In this document: piece by piece, positions 1 to 9,554 of the stretch
How the letters are laid out: each line of letters opens with the position of its first letter
Position numbering within the stretch: position 1 is the first letter of the stretch
Source: Fistulifera solaris
Lineage: Eukaryota; Bacillariophyta; Bacillariophyceae; Naviculales; Stauroneidaceae
DNA: 64,000 nucleotides
NCBI GenBank assembly: GCA_030295235.1
Contig: AP026123.1
Coordinates: 2,294,001 to 2,358,000 of the forward strand
Direction: 5' to 3'
Translations under genes and position numbers: made by a program
Notes under the pieces: generated by a model
Database searches by the model: none
Told to the model about the DNA's origin: nothing
What the model saw: only the letters and a program-made list of their open reading frames with translations

Positions 1-1605
1 CTGCGTCCAAAAGATGAATGTACTGACAAAAAGCTGGAAGTGATCCTCGGTCCCGATACGACGGATCTACAAATGCGTGTCGGTTTGCACAGTGGTCCAG
101 TGACCGCGGGTGTTCTACGCGGTGAGCGTTCTCGGTTTCAGCTGTTCGGTGACACAATGAACACTGCAAGTAGAATGGAGTCCAACGGGCTTCCAGGAAA
201 GATCCATATTTCACAGGAAACCGTCAGGCACTTGATCGTAGCGGGCAAAGAGCACTGGGTGGTTCCACGCGAGGAGAGAGTGGTGGCGAAAGGTAAGGGC
301 GAGCTTCAAACTTACTGGCTGGTCACTACCAAAGCGTCGAACCATACTCGGAGTGAAACTGCTTCCAGCGAAACTGAAACCACCGGTGATGTGGTGGGAA
401 CCGTGCAACCTGCTGCTAAAGATGCAATCGCTGACACAATGACCAACGAGAAGACCGACCGGCTCGTCAAGTGGAACGTAGAAGTCCTTGCTGCCCTGCT
501 TAAAAAAGTAGTTGCACACCGTAAGGGTGCTGTGCAACCAAAGGAATCGACCCGTAATGCAAGTTTCAGCAAGGTAACAACGACCCCGTTAGACGAAGTC
601 CAGGAAATAATCCGAATGCCGGTCTTCAAACGTGGCAAAGGTAGCCAAATTAAAGAGGAAGATCTTGGTACTGCCGTCCTAGAGCAGTTGCGAGAGTATG
701 TTTCTGCCATAGCCTCCATGTATCGCAGAAACCCATTCCACAACTTCGAGCACGCGTCCCATGTGACGCAATCAGTGGTAAAATTACTTTCCCGCATTGT
801 TGCCCCGGATGTTGATGCTGGAAACAGCGATCTGGAATCGACTTTGCACGACTACACGTACGGCATCACGTCGGATCCGCTCACTCAGTTCGCGTGTGTG
901 TTTTCCGCATTGATCCACGATGCAGATCATGCCGGCATCCCGAACACGCAGCTCATCGTTGAAAATCCTCAGCTCGCCAAATTTTACAAGGACAAGAGTG
1001 TTGCCGAACAAAACTCGGTCGACTTGTGCTGGGAGCTGCTTCAAGACAGCAATTTCAATGACTTGAGAGCTGCCATTTGCCCCACTGAACATGATCGAAT
1101 TCGCTTCCGGCAGCTTGTGGTCAACTCCGTTATGGCAACAGACATCATGGACAAGGACTTGAAGGCTCTTCGAAACATGCGCTGGGAAAAAGCCTTTGCT
1201 GGAAAGAACCACGAGGAGTCGATGAAGGACGCCGTTGATCGCAAAGCAACCATCGTGATCGAGCACTTGATTCAAGCGTCTGACGTTGCTCACACAATGC
1301 AGCACTGGCACATTTACCGCAAGTGGAATCAGAGGTTGTTTGAAGAGTTGTATTGCGCTTACATTCAAGGCCGCTCCGCGACCGATCCCTCGGAGAACTG
1401 GTACAAAGGAGAGATTGGGTTCTTCGACTTCTACATCATTCCCTTGGCTAAGAAGTTGCGCGAATGCGGTGTCTTTGGTGTTTCCAGCGACGAATATTTG
1501 AATTACGCTGAGAAGAATCGTCAGGAATGGGAAGCCAGAGGCATGGAAGTCGTCGCGAGCATGGTGGAAGCCGCGCAGAGGAAGTTCGGCACAAAGTCGA
1601 TGTAA
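1..1605 (+). CDS. Class III nucleotide cyclase - cyclic nucleotide phosphodiesterase fusion (5' partial)
   Basis: Makes and breaks down a cyclic nucleotide in one polypeptide, probably at a membrane. The frame is open from base 1, so the N-terminus (where relatives carry membrane segments and the first half of the cyclase) lies outside the window. Seen: the end of a class III cyclase domain (MRVGLHSGPVTAGV, then LFGDTMNTASRMES near visible residue 55, holding the transition-state Asn and Arg), a linker of about 120 residues, then a complete PDEase I domain with HNFEHASH (about 246), HDADHAGIPN (about 306) and the metal-binding Asp in ASDVAHT (about 426). The residue that separates adenylate from guanylate cyclases (Asp or Cys two residues before FGD) is Gln here (RFQLFGD), so the purine used cannot be told. 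Cyclase-PDE fusions are known in diatoms and other protists. Confidence 0.93.
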   Translation: MRPKDECTDKKLEVILGPDTTDLQMRVGLHSGPVTAGVLRGERSRFQLFGDTMNTASRMESNGLPGKIHISQETVRHLIVAGKEHWVVPREERVVAKGKGELQTYWLVTTKASNHTRSETASSETETTGDVVGTVQPAAKDAIADTMTNEKTDRLVKWNVEVLAALLKKVVAHRKGAVQPKESTRNASFSKVTTTPLDEVQEIIRMPVFKRGKGSQIKEEDLGTAVLEQLREYVSAIASMYRRNPFHNFEHASHVTQSVVKLLSRIVAPDVDAGNSDLESTLHDYTYGITSDPLTQFACVFSALIHDADHAGIPNTQLIVENPQLAKFYKDKSVAEQNSVDLCWELLQDSNFNDLRAAICPTEHDRIRFRQLVVNSVMATDIMDKDLKALRNMRWEKAFAGKNHEESMKDAVDRKATIVIEHLIQASDVAHTMQHWHIYRKWNQRLFEELYCAYIQGRSATDPSENWYKGEIGFFDFYIIPLAKKLRECGVFGVSSDEYLNYAEKNRQEWEARGMEVVASMVEAAQRKFGTKSM

Positions 1606-2143
1606 ATCTTTGATGAAGGATTATGAACGTTAATTGTTAAAAGGAGATCATTTGTAAAACAAGTTTATTTTATTAGTTGTTCATGAATCATCCAGCACTT
1701 TTTGCCTGCAGGTAGCGGCGCGATAATGGAAATGGAAGGCATCGCAATCGCATGAGGCAACGTTTTTTTGTAAGAATAACCAGGTACCGTACCAGGTACC
1801 GGTACCGGTAAGGTACGGTAAAGGTAAAGTGAGAGGCGAGCGTCTTGATGACGACTTGATCATGACTCGAGACTTACTGGTACGACTCGTCAAAAAATAA
1901 TGATCGACGAGCGCGACGACGATGATGATAAGAAATAATAAACGTTTCAACACATACCAGGTAAGAAACAAAGATGATGATCATACATAACTTGTCAACA
2001 CATTTCAGCAACGAGAGTCTCCATTGCGGTTCAAAGCTACGGAGTGCTATTCTTCCAAAATATAAAGTTATCGAAGTTGATCATTTCTATTATGTTTATT
2101 CAGGCTGCAATTAACTTATTTTCTGTACTGCCGGAGACGCAGC
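1606..2143. other. Intergenic, convergent 3' ends, with GTACC-rich repeat
   Basis: No gene seen. It separates the 3' ends of the cyclase-PDE and HCP genes. Bases 1780-1826 are a dense tangle of GGTACC/GGTACCGG motifs, including the decamer GTACCAGGTA at 1789-1798 that recurs elsewhere in the window. The octamer TACGGAGT lies at 2038-2045. An open frame on the minus strand (1681-1971) has no recognisable content. Confidence 0.6.
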
Positions 2144-4000
2144 TTACTTTCCTTCCATCATCATTTTAAGGTCACTAGAGGGATCTCCAATCGGCATAAT
2201 GTTGTAATTTTGCTGCAAAACACTCAAGATTCCCGGGCTGATGTACGCCGGCAGCGAAGGACCGAGTCGAATGTTCTTGACGCCCAAATGTAACAGAGTG
2301 AGCAGCACGGCAGCTGCCTTTTGCTCCAAATGAGAAATTGCCAAGGAAAGAGGCAGCTCGTTCACCGACTCCAGCTTCATCGCCTTGGCTAATTCAAGTG
2401 CTACTACTACCGCGGAATAAGAGTCGTTGCACTGTCCCATGTCGAGAACGCGGGGAATGGTGGCGCCGTTCGGAAGTGTGATCTGATTGGTAGGGAGATC
2501 ATCGAATTTGAACTTTTCAGACTGTAAGATGCGATTCTTCGCACAGCCAAGTGTGAGAATAATGCTATCTTCCGGGCTTTCGTCAGCCAGATCTGTAAAA
2601 TACGACCGATTCCACTGGGAACCATCACAGCCACCAATGAGTAAGATGCGAGACAACTTTCCAGCCGTGGCGGCTTCAATGATCTGATCCGCTAGAGGCA
2701 AAACCGCTCTGTGATTGAATCCAATGGTTCGGAAAGTGGCCGGCTCGGCAGTCTGCTCAAAGCCCTTGCATTGTTTCGCTTGCTTGATAACGGCCGAAAA
2801 GTCGCGGTTCTTCACATGCTTGATGCCGCTGAGGCCCGTAGCATTGATGGTGTACAAACGATCTTCATAAGTTTTGCGCGGCTTCAAAACACAGTTGGTA
2901 GTCACAACGACGGGGCCCGGGAAGCAACTAAATTCAAAGTTTTGATTCTGCCACGCCGTACCGTACGATCCAGCCAGATGAGGGAAAGCATGAAGCTTCG
3001 GGTACGAATGGGCGGGTAACATTTCTCCGTGCGTGTAAACTTGAATACCAGTGCCTTCGGTTTGCTTCAACAGATGATACAAATCCACCATGTCGTGCCC
3101 GGATACGAGAATGCACTTTCCTTTGACGGCCGAAGTTCGAACGGGTGTCGGGCAAGGCGCTCCTAAAAGTTCTGCATGCGCCGCATCCAAAGCGGCGAGG
3201 ACCGACGTGTTGACTTCGCCAATCCTCAATGCAGCCTGCAGCAATCCATTGACATCCGCTGTATCGTCCGCTAGCTTGGCATAAATTTCATGAATGGCGA
3301 CCATGACGCTCTCGTCGACACTCGATCCATCAATCTCTTGACGCAACTGATGAACGTGCTCGGCGTAGGCACACAGTCCCTTCATACCGTACGTAGCGAG
3401 CTCGTGCAACGAGAAAGCATCTTCGTGATTCATCACCTTGGCTCGTTCCGGAACCGAAACTGGCAGAGCGGCTTCTTGAATTTGCGACTCGGTCTTGTTG
3501 AACCAGTCCAAGTGTGCCACAGGATGGCTCGGAGTCGCCACACCCGCCGCTGCGAATTCTTTCTTGAGGGCTTCACCTTGCTGTATGTATTCGAGAATGC
3601 GACTCTCATCAAAATTCACATTGGTGAGCGTACTGAACGTCGCTTCGAGCGTCCACGTGTTGGCCTTGGCGAGGACATTGGCCGCAGCCCCACTGGCGCG
3701 GGCGGCCGTGCACCACAATGCGACGGATTTTAACACATGAATCAGGGCATCTTGGGCGGCCGAAGTCTCGGGCGTCTTACCACAAACTCCGACGGTCGTG
3801 CAGGCGTGATGATCCGCCGTTTGCTCACATTGACGGCAGAACATGGCGGATTCCGTCGACTGCCAGCGGGCCGTCATGGGAGAGGAAGGAGTCGTCGTTC
3901 TCGTTAAGCCTTGAGGCAAAGCTTGTGTAGCGACCAGGCTCTTGGCGAGCGTCGATCGAAGCTGCGACGAAGCCGCAACGCGGCGTAGAGTGCTCAACAT
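2144..4000 (-). CDS. hcp: Hybrid cluster protein (hydroxylamine reductase / NO-stress type), mitochondrial-looking
   Basis: 618 residues in one frame. Hybrid cluster proteins carry an Fe-S cluster and an unusual 4Fe-2S-2O cluster; they reduce hydroxylamine in vitro, and in bacteria reduce and signal nitric oxide. Seen: N-terminal cysteines C55, C58, C67 and C73 (CX2CX8CX5C, the class I pattern); His and Glu of the hybrid-cluster site in the VSGHDMVD and HGEMLPAH regions; cluster cysteines in TTNC, IGGCDGS, LGCAKNR and MGQCNDS; a late Glu in SHLEQKA. The first 52 residues are rich in Arg, Ser and Thr with almost no acids and end in RWQSTESA, like a mitochondrial presequence; there is no ASAF plastid motif. 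It is divergent from a diflavin reductase with a similar leader. Identity is firm; location is inferred. Confidence 0.95.
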   Translation of the reverse strand: MLSTLRRVAASSQLRSTLAKSLVATQALPQGLTRTTTPSSPMTARWQSTESAMFCRQCEQTADHHACTTVGVCGKTPETSAAQDALIHVLKSVALWCTAARASGAAANVLAKANTWTLEATFSTLTNVNFDESRILEYIQQGEALKKEFAAAGVATPSHPVAHLDWFNKTESQIQEAALPVSVPERAKVMNHEDAFSLHELATYGMKGLCAYAEHVHQLRQEIDGSSVDESVMVAIHEIYAKLADDTADVNGLLQAALRIGEVNTSVLAALDAAHAELLGAPCPTPVRTSAVKGKCILVSGHDMVDLYHLLKQTEGTGIQVYTHGEMLPAHSYPKLHAFPHLAGSYGTAWQNQNFEFSCFPGPVVVTTNCVLKPRKTYEDRLYTINATGLSGIKHVKNRDFSAVIKQAKQCKGFEQTAEPATFRTIGFNHRAVLPLADQIIEAATAGKLSRILLIGGCDGSQWNRSYFTDLADESPEDSIILTLGCAKNRILQSEKFKFDDLPTNQITLPNGATIPRVLDMGQCNDSYSAVVVALELAKAMKLESVNELPLSLAISHLEQKAAAVLLTLLHLGVKNIRLGPSLPAYISPGILSVLQQNYNIMPIGDPSSDLKMMMEGK

Positions 4001-4651
4001 GGCGATCGAAAGAAGGGGAAAGGTTTTGATTTATGTCCGCAAAGCAAAACAGATTTATGACGATCCGAAAAGATTCTTTATTTTGGTGAAACGAAAGGTA
4101 TTTCAATGAATGGATTCGGATTTCAAGCATTCACATTGTGGTCTACACTTTCGATCCGCCGATCCGAGAAAAAATGCGAACCTGCAACGCTGCACTCGAC
4201 CGTACTATTTCTGAGTGTCACAACACTTCGGATTGCGGGGAGTTTTGTAATAGTTCACAAATTTATCGGAATCTGAATAATCTCCCCGCGAAATTCGAAG
4301 TCACGCCTGTTCTACCGGAGAACGAAAGTACTTTTTCTATGGTAGTAGAAAGGTATGAGGTCACAGACATTGTCCCTCGGTCACAAAATTCCGGAACAAG
4401 GGCTTGATGAGCATCAACAGCCGCAAAAAATCCGAACTCGCATCTTCAAAAAAATATCCCAAACGATGCATCGTTGTTGTTCGTCACGTTCCTTCCAATG
4501 GCTTGTTTCAAGACTTCTTGGATAGAAAGCGCAGGACGGACTTGACACCAAACAATGAGTTCGGATTCGTCGGGGTAGACATACACCGAGTAAAGATCGG
4601 ATACCGACACCACAATTGATTCATGCCCACAAATTAGAATATCCTCGAATG
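4001..4651. promoter_or_regulatory. Divergent 5' region shared by hcp and the diflavin reductase
   Basis: 651 bases between the start codons of two head-to-head redox genes, so both promoters must lie here or in the flanking leaders. Short open frames exist on both strands (4138-4407 plus, 4446-4730 minus) but none shows a domain or convincing composition. I see no clear known regulatory site. Confidence 0.45.
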
Positions 4652-6504
4652 ATGAATCGTTTCTTGTTGCGCTCCACAAGAGCGTCTCTTCCCATGGCGG
4701 TGTCGCGGCATCTACGCTGGTTGTCAACACAATCAGTCAAAGACTCATTCAAAAGGTATCCATTCTTTACGGAAGTCAAACAGGGACGGCTCAACTTTTT
4801 GCCATGCAATTGCAACAGGCACTGCAATGTGCCGGGAAGGAATGTACAATGAAAGCGATGGCCGAAGTTCCACCATCCTCTTTGACCGATGATTGTCTGC
4901 ACTTGTTTCTGATCAGTACGACGGGGGTCGGTGAGTTTCCTTCCAACGCCAAATCGTTTTACGATGGTTTGTCGTCGTCACAGAACGAAGCGGCGGCAAT
5001 TCCATACGCCATCTTCGCCCTCGGAAATTCACAGGCACATCCCAATCACTTTTGTGCCGCCGGCAAAGCACTCCAACAAGCGTTTCAGACCAAATTTCCG
5101 AGTGCCGTTCAGGTTTTGCCGCTGCGATTGGGAGATGACGCTGTCTGTATTGACGACGAATTCGATCAGTGGCAAGAGAAAATCCTTCGAACAATTGCAA
5201 AAGGAACGGAAAGCACCGACGACGAGACTCCCACGAGCGAAACATCGACACCGGAGACGGAGACGAATGTGCCCACGAGTCGGATACCGACAAATTACCC
5301 GGAATTGCACTTGTTGGCAACTCAACAAAGCCATGACGACACGCCAGACCTGCTGGGCATTTTCCCTAGTTTTTATAAGGAGAACTGTCGTCAACGAATG
5401 GAAGTCACGTACAATAGGAACATGCATCCCCACGCCGTCGTGGATACGGGGTTGCATGAAATGCGCTTGTCTTTACCGTCGGACTTGTCGTATGAAACGG
5501 GGGATCACATCATGATATACCCCCGAAATCCAGATCTTTTAGTTCAAGCCTACCTCAGTTATGTCTTGGAAGATGGTGTTGACCCCAGCCAAGTCGTGAA
5601 CGAAGCCAGTCAAGCGGGGCATTATCCGCACCCTTCTGGAATATCGGTGTACCAAACACTCAGTCACTGCGTCGATCTGACAGCGCCTCCATCACCATCC
5701 TTTGCGCGCTGGCTCACCTCATCGAAGTCGTTGGAATACAGACAACAAATATCCCAGCCACGGCGGACAGTGCTGGACTTGGTCATGGAGAATTCCCAGG
5801 TAGAGAAAGTGTCGCTGGCGGATTTGTTGTATCAACTGCCGCCCCTGCAGCCTCGCTACTATTCCATTGCTTCCGCTGCCTCTGTGCATCCGTACGAAGT
5901 ATACCTTACTTACAGACCCGTTCATTACATATCGTCACGAGGAAGTCTACGAGACGGTCTTTGCACAACGTTCCTGCAAAACTGCAAGCCACCCCAAACG
6001 GTCGTCGCTGGATTGGTATCAAATCCCGCCTTTCGCCTTCCGTCGGACCCTCAAGTTCCGGTGATTTTTATCGGTGGAGGATGTGGTGTTGCCCCGATAC
6101 GAGGTTTTCTGGAGGAACTGGTGCATCAAGGCACGAGTCGGCCCAAAAATGTTTCGCTTTACTTGGGTTTTCGTGATCGGGCAGATCAAGTTTATCATCA
6201 GTTAGTCGAAGAGAGCCAAGGATTCCTCCAAGAGTGTCACATCGGATATGCCAGTGTTGGATCTCTCGTGACGAAGGCTTTGGCGCGCAACGCTGAATCC
6301 CTGCATCAACAATTGGTCAGCCAAGGTGCGCATGTATTTATCTGCGGAGGTGCGGCATCCTTCGGTGCTGCCATTCGAAAAACAGTGACCGATCTACTCT
6401 GGCAAGGCAACTGTTCGGGAACGATTCCTGATGCCGAGGCAGCTACAACGTTCCTTCAAAATATGTCATCGGAAGGACGATGGCATGAGGATTTGTCAGA
6501 TTGA
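4652..6504 (+). CDS. NADPH-dependent diflavin reductase (P450 reductase / sulfite reductase flavoprotein type)
   Basis: Moves electrons from NADPH through FAD and FMN to a protein acceptor. Domains: flavodoxin-like FMN domain starting at ILYGSQTGTA (bases 4765 on), with STTGVGEFP and FALGNSQ loops; a linker rich in Thr and Glu; the FAD domain with RYYSIAS (about base 5851) and LCTTFL; the NADPH domain with GGGCGVAPIRGFLEE and ICGGAASFG. The C-terminus is GRWHEDLSD, so the terminal aromatic residue of P450 reductases is missing. The ATG at 4652 opens a basic leader (MNRFLLRSTRASLPMA, then RHLRWLST), mitochondrial in character, that sits one frame away from the FMN domain; a missing A in the AAA at about 4738 would explain this. 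Partner unknown; gene order suggests the hybrid cluster protein. Confidence 0.9.
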
Positions 6505-6619
6505 ACATACGCATCCAAATGCTAGAGAGAATCATACAGAAAAGGTTTAAGTCATAAGTCATAAACAAACCAACGCTATCGATTACGTTATAGGTTCTAG
6601 ATGATCATCGTTAGAAGAT

Positions 6620-7416
6620 TTAGTATTCAGAGGACGTCATAGGAGCATCCGACGAAGTAAATTCAGGATCTTTCTTGGGTCCGTCCTTGAGCAATCCTAA
6701 CGGCTTCAAAAGAGTATTGACAATCGGCTTAAGCATTTCTTGGGTCTTGTCCGAAGCGCCGATAAGTAGACTGAGGACCGCGTTAATCGTAGGATTCAAG
6801 ATACCGTCGTCCACCTGGTGCAACTTGACAGCAACACCCTTATCAACGTCTCCGAGGTTCTTGCCAACTACGGACACAACAGTACCGGCTACACCTTCAG
6901 CAAGACCGAGGAAGGGACCTACGAAGAAAACTCCTTTTCCCCATCCCCAGACGCCCTTGGCGGAGTCGTAAACGTGGGTAGCAACATCGAGATTATTTTC
7001 GGAAGTCATTTCGGAATCTTCAAAGTCTTCTGTTTGAGCGGTAATATCTACAAAGTCCTGTGAAAGAGGGTCACGAGCAAAGGGTGAATCTTTTGATAAA
7101 GAATAATCATCAGCGGGAAAAAGTGTCGACCTCGGCCTGTCTCCATTCCAGAATGCATTGATTGTGCAACCGAGGCAAAGTCTTCTGTCGCAACAGACAA
7201 GCTGCAAGACGATTTGTGCTTCTCATGTATCTGATGCGCTAGTGCCAAGGCTGATATTGTGTCCGTCGGGAGGCCTGGACCGAAGAATAAGGACTCAGCA
7301 GGGCCCTTAGGCGATACAGGTTGAAGCATATCATCGTCGTCCAAGCTAAAATCCCCCGAGGATGGAGTCATCATTGAAATGCCTGGAATGTCGAACTCTG
7401 ATCCGATAAGACTCAT
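6620..7416 (-). CDS. Unknown protein with acidic N-terminal half and Gly-rich hydrophobic region
   Basis: Not recognised. The locus reads in two overlapping frames: an N-terminal half starting MSLIGSEFDIPGISMM (acidic, DDDD and Pro/Ser rich) and a C-terminal half with VYDSAKGVWGWGKGVFFVGP, then a Gly/Val-rich stretch, an amphipathic stretch around KLHQVDDGILNP and a hydrophobic NTLLKPLGLL segment, ending in a polar tail. The frames meet at the T5 run (7118-7122 on the plus strand), where one missing T would give one protein of about 265 residues. The layout of a moderately hydrophobic central region without clean membrane helices recalls small lipid-droplet surface proteins, but I have no motif that proves this. 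The final Ser/Glu/Tyr tail overlaps nothing. Confidence 0.6.
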
Positions 7417-7491
7417 TCTTTCCCTTGATTAACTAATCGAAAGATCAAATGCAACAACTTCAAGTGTTCTCAAAACGGAACAACTATAATA

Positions 7492-8222
7492 TCAAGCAAA
7501 GGAAAGACGCGTGAGAGTTTTGTCTTTCGAAAGAATTGGACGTGAAGCGGCAAGATACAAACGACGGTGCGGTTCGCTCTCCCAATGAGTATGAGTCAAT
7601 GTGTAGACGGCACCAATGCTTCGCAACCGCGGGCGTGCGCGGCATAGCAAAATAGTGTCGGTGAAACAGTAGAGTGACGCGCCGGATAGCGGATCGACGT
7701 CGATTTTTCGCACGGATACGCGAACGCTTTCGCAGGACTATCTCGTGTAAAGTAGCTAAATACTTCGCACGAAAGAATGATTTGCGCCTCTCCGCCACCA
7801 CCATGGCGATCGTGAACGGCGTTTTGTTGCTGAGCATGAGCGTATTCGGCTAGAATGGACTCTAACATGATTATGAAGCGTCTCAATGACTTGGTCGGAT
7901 AAACGAGCGATCAGAAGAGAGCTTACGTGTCTATCGGAAGCATGGTGCGCGTTGCATTGCAATTCATCTCTTTTTTGCACCCAACAGATCCTCTCGCATC
8001 TTTGCTCTTCGGAACGTACCTCTGCAATCAACAACAATATTGTTGCATACCTTGTATTGAATTGTAGTTTGATCTTTTTTGTCGAATGGATTCCAGCTTC
8101 GCGGGGAACGGAACATTACGATTTGTGGAACAAGAAAGGAGTGATGAAAATGGCGGCTCGGATCTCTGCAGATGTGAGGAAGTCGATCGACATCGTTTGA
8201 AATAATTCGACCCTAGACCCAT
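7492..8222 (-). CDS. Unknown small protein, probably two or more exons
   Basis: Not recognised; model tentative. An exon ending CNAHHASDRH is followed by a consensus donor (GTAAGC) and an acceptor (TTAGAG) with an intron of about 70 bases near 7870-7940. The next exon reads SILAEYAHAQQQNAVHDRHGG, then EAQIILSCEVFSYFTRDS. A frame change at the A5 run (7704-7708 on the plus strand) links this to KIDVDPLSGASLYCFTDTIL, then CRARPRLRSIGAVYTLTHTH, and ends at RLSFA. The alternating beta-like stretch SLYCFTDTILLCRA resembles the middle of PH-like domains, a weak hint only. The 5' exon or exons between 8037 and 8222 are uncertain. Confidence 0.4.
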
Positions 8223-9554
8223 GAATTAAAGTCGTCGACCATTTACGTTTTGCCATTAGCTTTGAGTGCCGTGTAGTCTGTCACATAAGAATATTGTGTA
8301 AAGTATAAAGTACTCTATCGGTTCTGAAATTTACCTAGGGCGTCAAAAATGGGAACTGCATAACATCACCTCTCGAACTCGAAATTGCCGTTCATGTTTT
8401 ATGCCATGGAAGAAAGCGAGGCAGCCAACAGCATAAGTGACCAGTTATCGTCTTCCAACATGCACTCAGCGATCGCTATGTATGCCATTGTCACCCACAA
8501 CGGTCAAGGGCAACGACAAAAGATTCTAAATAGAAATTGTATGGAGCGACTCCTATTTCGTGACACGTCTCAGGTAAAACTGTTACGTGTGCCTAACAAA
8601 CTTGGCTAGGCGACTCGATTCTTCTAATACTTGGATTGCTTCTTTCGCGACTGGTGCACTCGAGACAAATTGGTAGAGCCTAGAGGTATTAACACTCTAA
8701 AACTCCAGGAAACGACGTTAAAATTCTGCCTCGCCGTAGGCGCTACGTAGAAATTTGTACTGAGAGGCAGAATTTTAACGTCCTTTCCAGGTACTTCAGT
8801 TAAAAGATAACTTTTTGCCTTCCCATAGACTAGCCAAAGCGTAGGTCATCGTACCAAGAAAATTAAGGAAGCTTTCGTAGCTTCATAATACTCAAAATCT
8901 TTCTCGGATTTCAAAAGTGATTCATCGCGTTAAGCGTTTCTTGAGTTCGACTTCTTACAACCATGCATGCATCCTGGACCATGCAAAGGAAGTTGCAGTC
9001 GCCCGTTTAGCAAACTAATCCATTTTTTCTTCTGCAACGAGCAAAAAAATGTGGGTATTGATTATTGATCCGGATCCTTGTTGATGGGCTTCAACCAAGA
9101 ATTTGTGTCTTTCACGCTCTACGAAAACGAAAAGCCTTGGTCCCAGTTGGGCTCACATCTCATACTCTTTATCCAAGTGTTGTCCGAAATCCTCAGAGCC
9201 AAAAAGTACGCTGAATCACGAATTCTTGCGGCCGCTATTGCAACCGCGAGTACCAAGAATAAACTTTGAGTACCGCAAGATTTATTTCGCTACTAGCTGC
9301 GCGGAGACGGCATGTAACTATGGTGCACTGTATTCGTCACTCTAGACTTCTTTAGATAGAATTGATAGTACTAAGAATGTTTCGGCCCCCATAATCCGAA
9401 ATCACACGATCCTTATTTCCATGCACCTCATACCTCATACCTCATCCATTTCAACATTTCAACACTTCAAAAACGTTCTTTCCTCCTCTCGGCATCTTGC
9501 TGTTTCAATGGAATAAAACGAAGCCAGTTTGCTCCCATAGACGCGTCCCATACA
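8223..9554. other. Long intergenic region
   Basis: About 1.3 kb upstream of the first GH18 gene. Two short open frames (8385-8609 and 9078-9269, plus) lack any recognisable domain and I do not call them. It holds the inverted repeat at 8705-8791 and three tandem CATACCT-like units around 9427-9447. The proximal 150 bases are rich in CA and TTCAAC stretches and probably include the GH18 promoter. Confidence 0.5.
8705..8791. repeat. Inverted repeat with 19-bp perfect arms
   Basis: GACGTTAAAATTCTGCCTC at 8714-8732 is repeated as its exact reverse complement at 8764-8782. With two mismatches the arms extend to about 28 bp (8705-8732 and 8764-8791). The loop is 31 bases. It could be the remnant of a small non-autonomous DNA transposon or the stem of a transcribed hairpin; no flanking target duplication is obvious. 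Confidence 0.8.

Noticed and set aside
4138-4730. Open frames on both strands between hcp and the diflavin reductase (89 and 94 residues)
   Set aside because: No domain, overlapping on opposite strands, and inside a divergent promoter region.
4700-4755. A possible 56-base GT-AG intron that would join the leader to the FMN domain in phase
   Set aside because: Shorter than every other intron found here (63 bases or more) and it would delete the best part of the leader (RHLRWLST). A missing A at about 4738 explains the frame better and fits the pattern of other genes.
7137-7198. A possible 62-base intron in the gene at 6620-7416
   Set aside because: It fits phase, but one missing T at 7118-7122 gives a smoother protein and matches the error pattern.
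8385-9269. Two short open frames upstream of the first GH18 gene
   Set aside because: No homology by eye, poor composition, no neighbouring exons.
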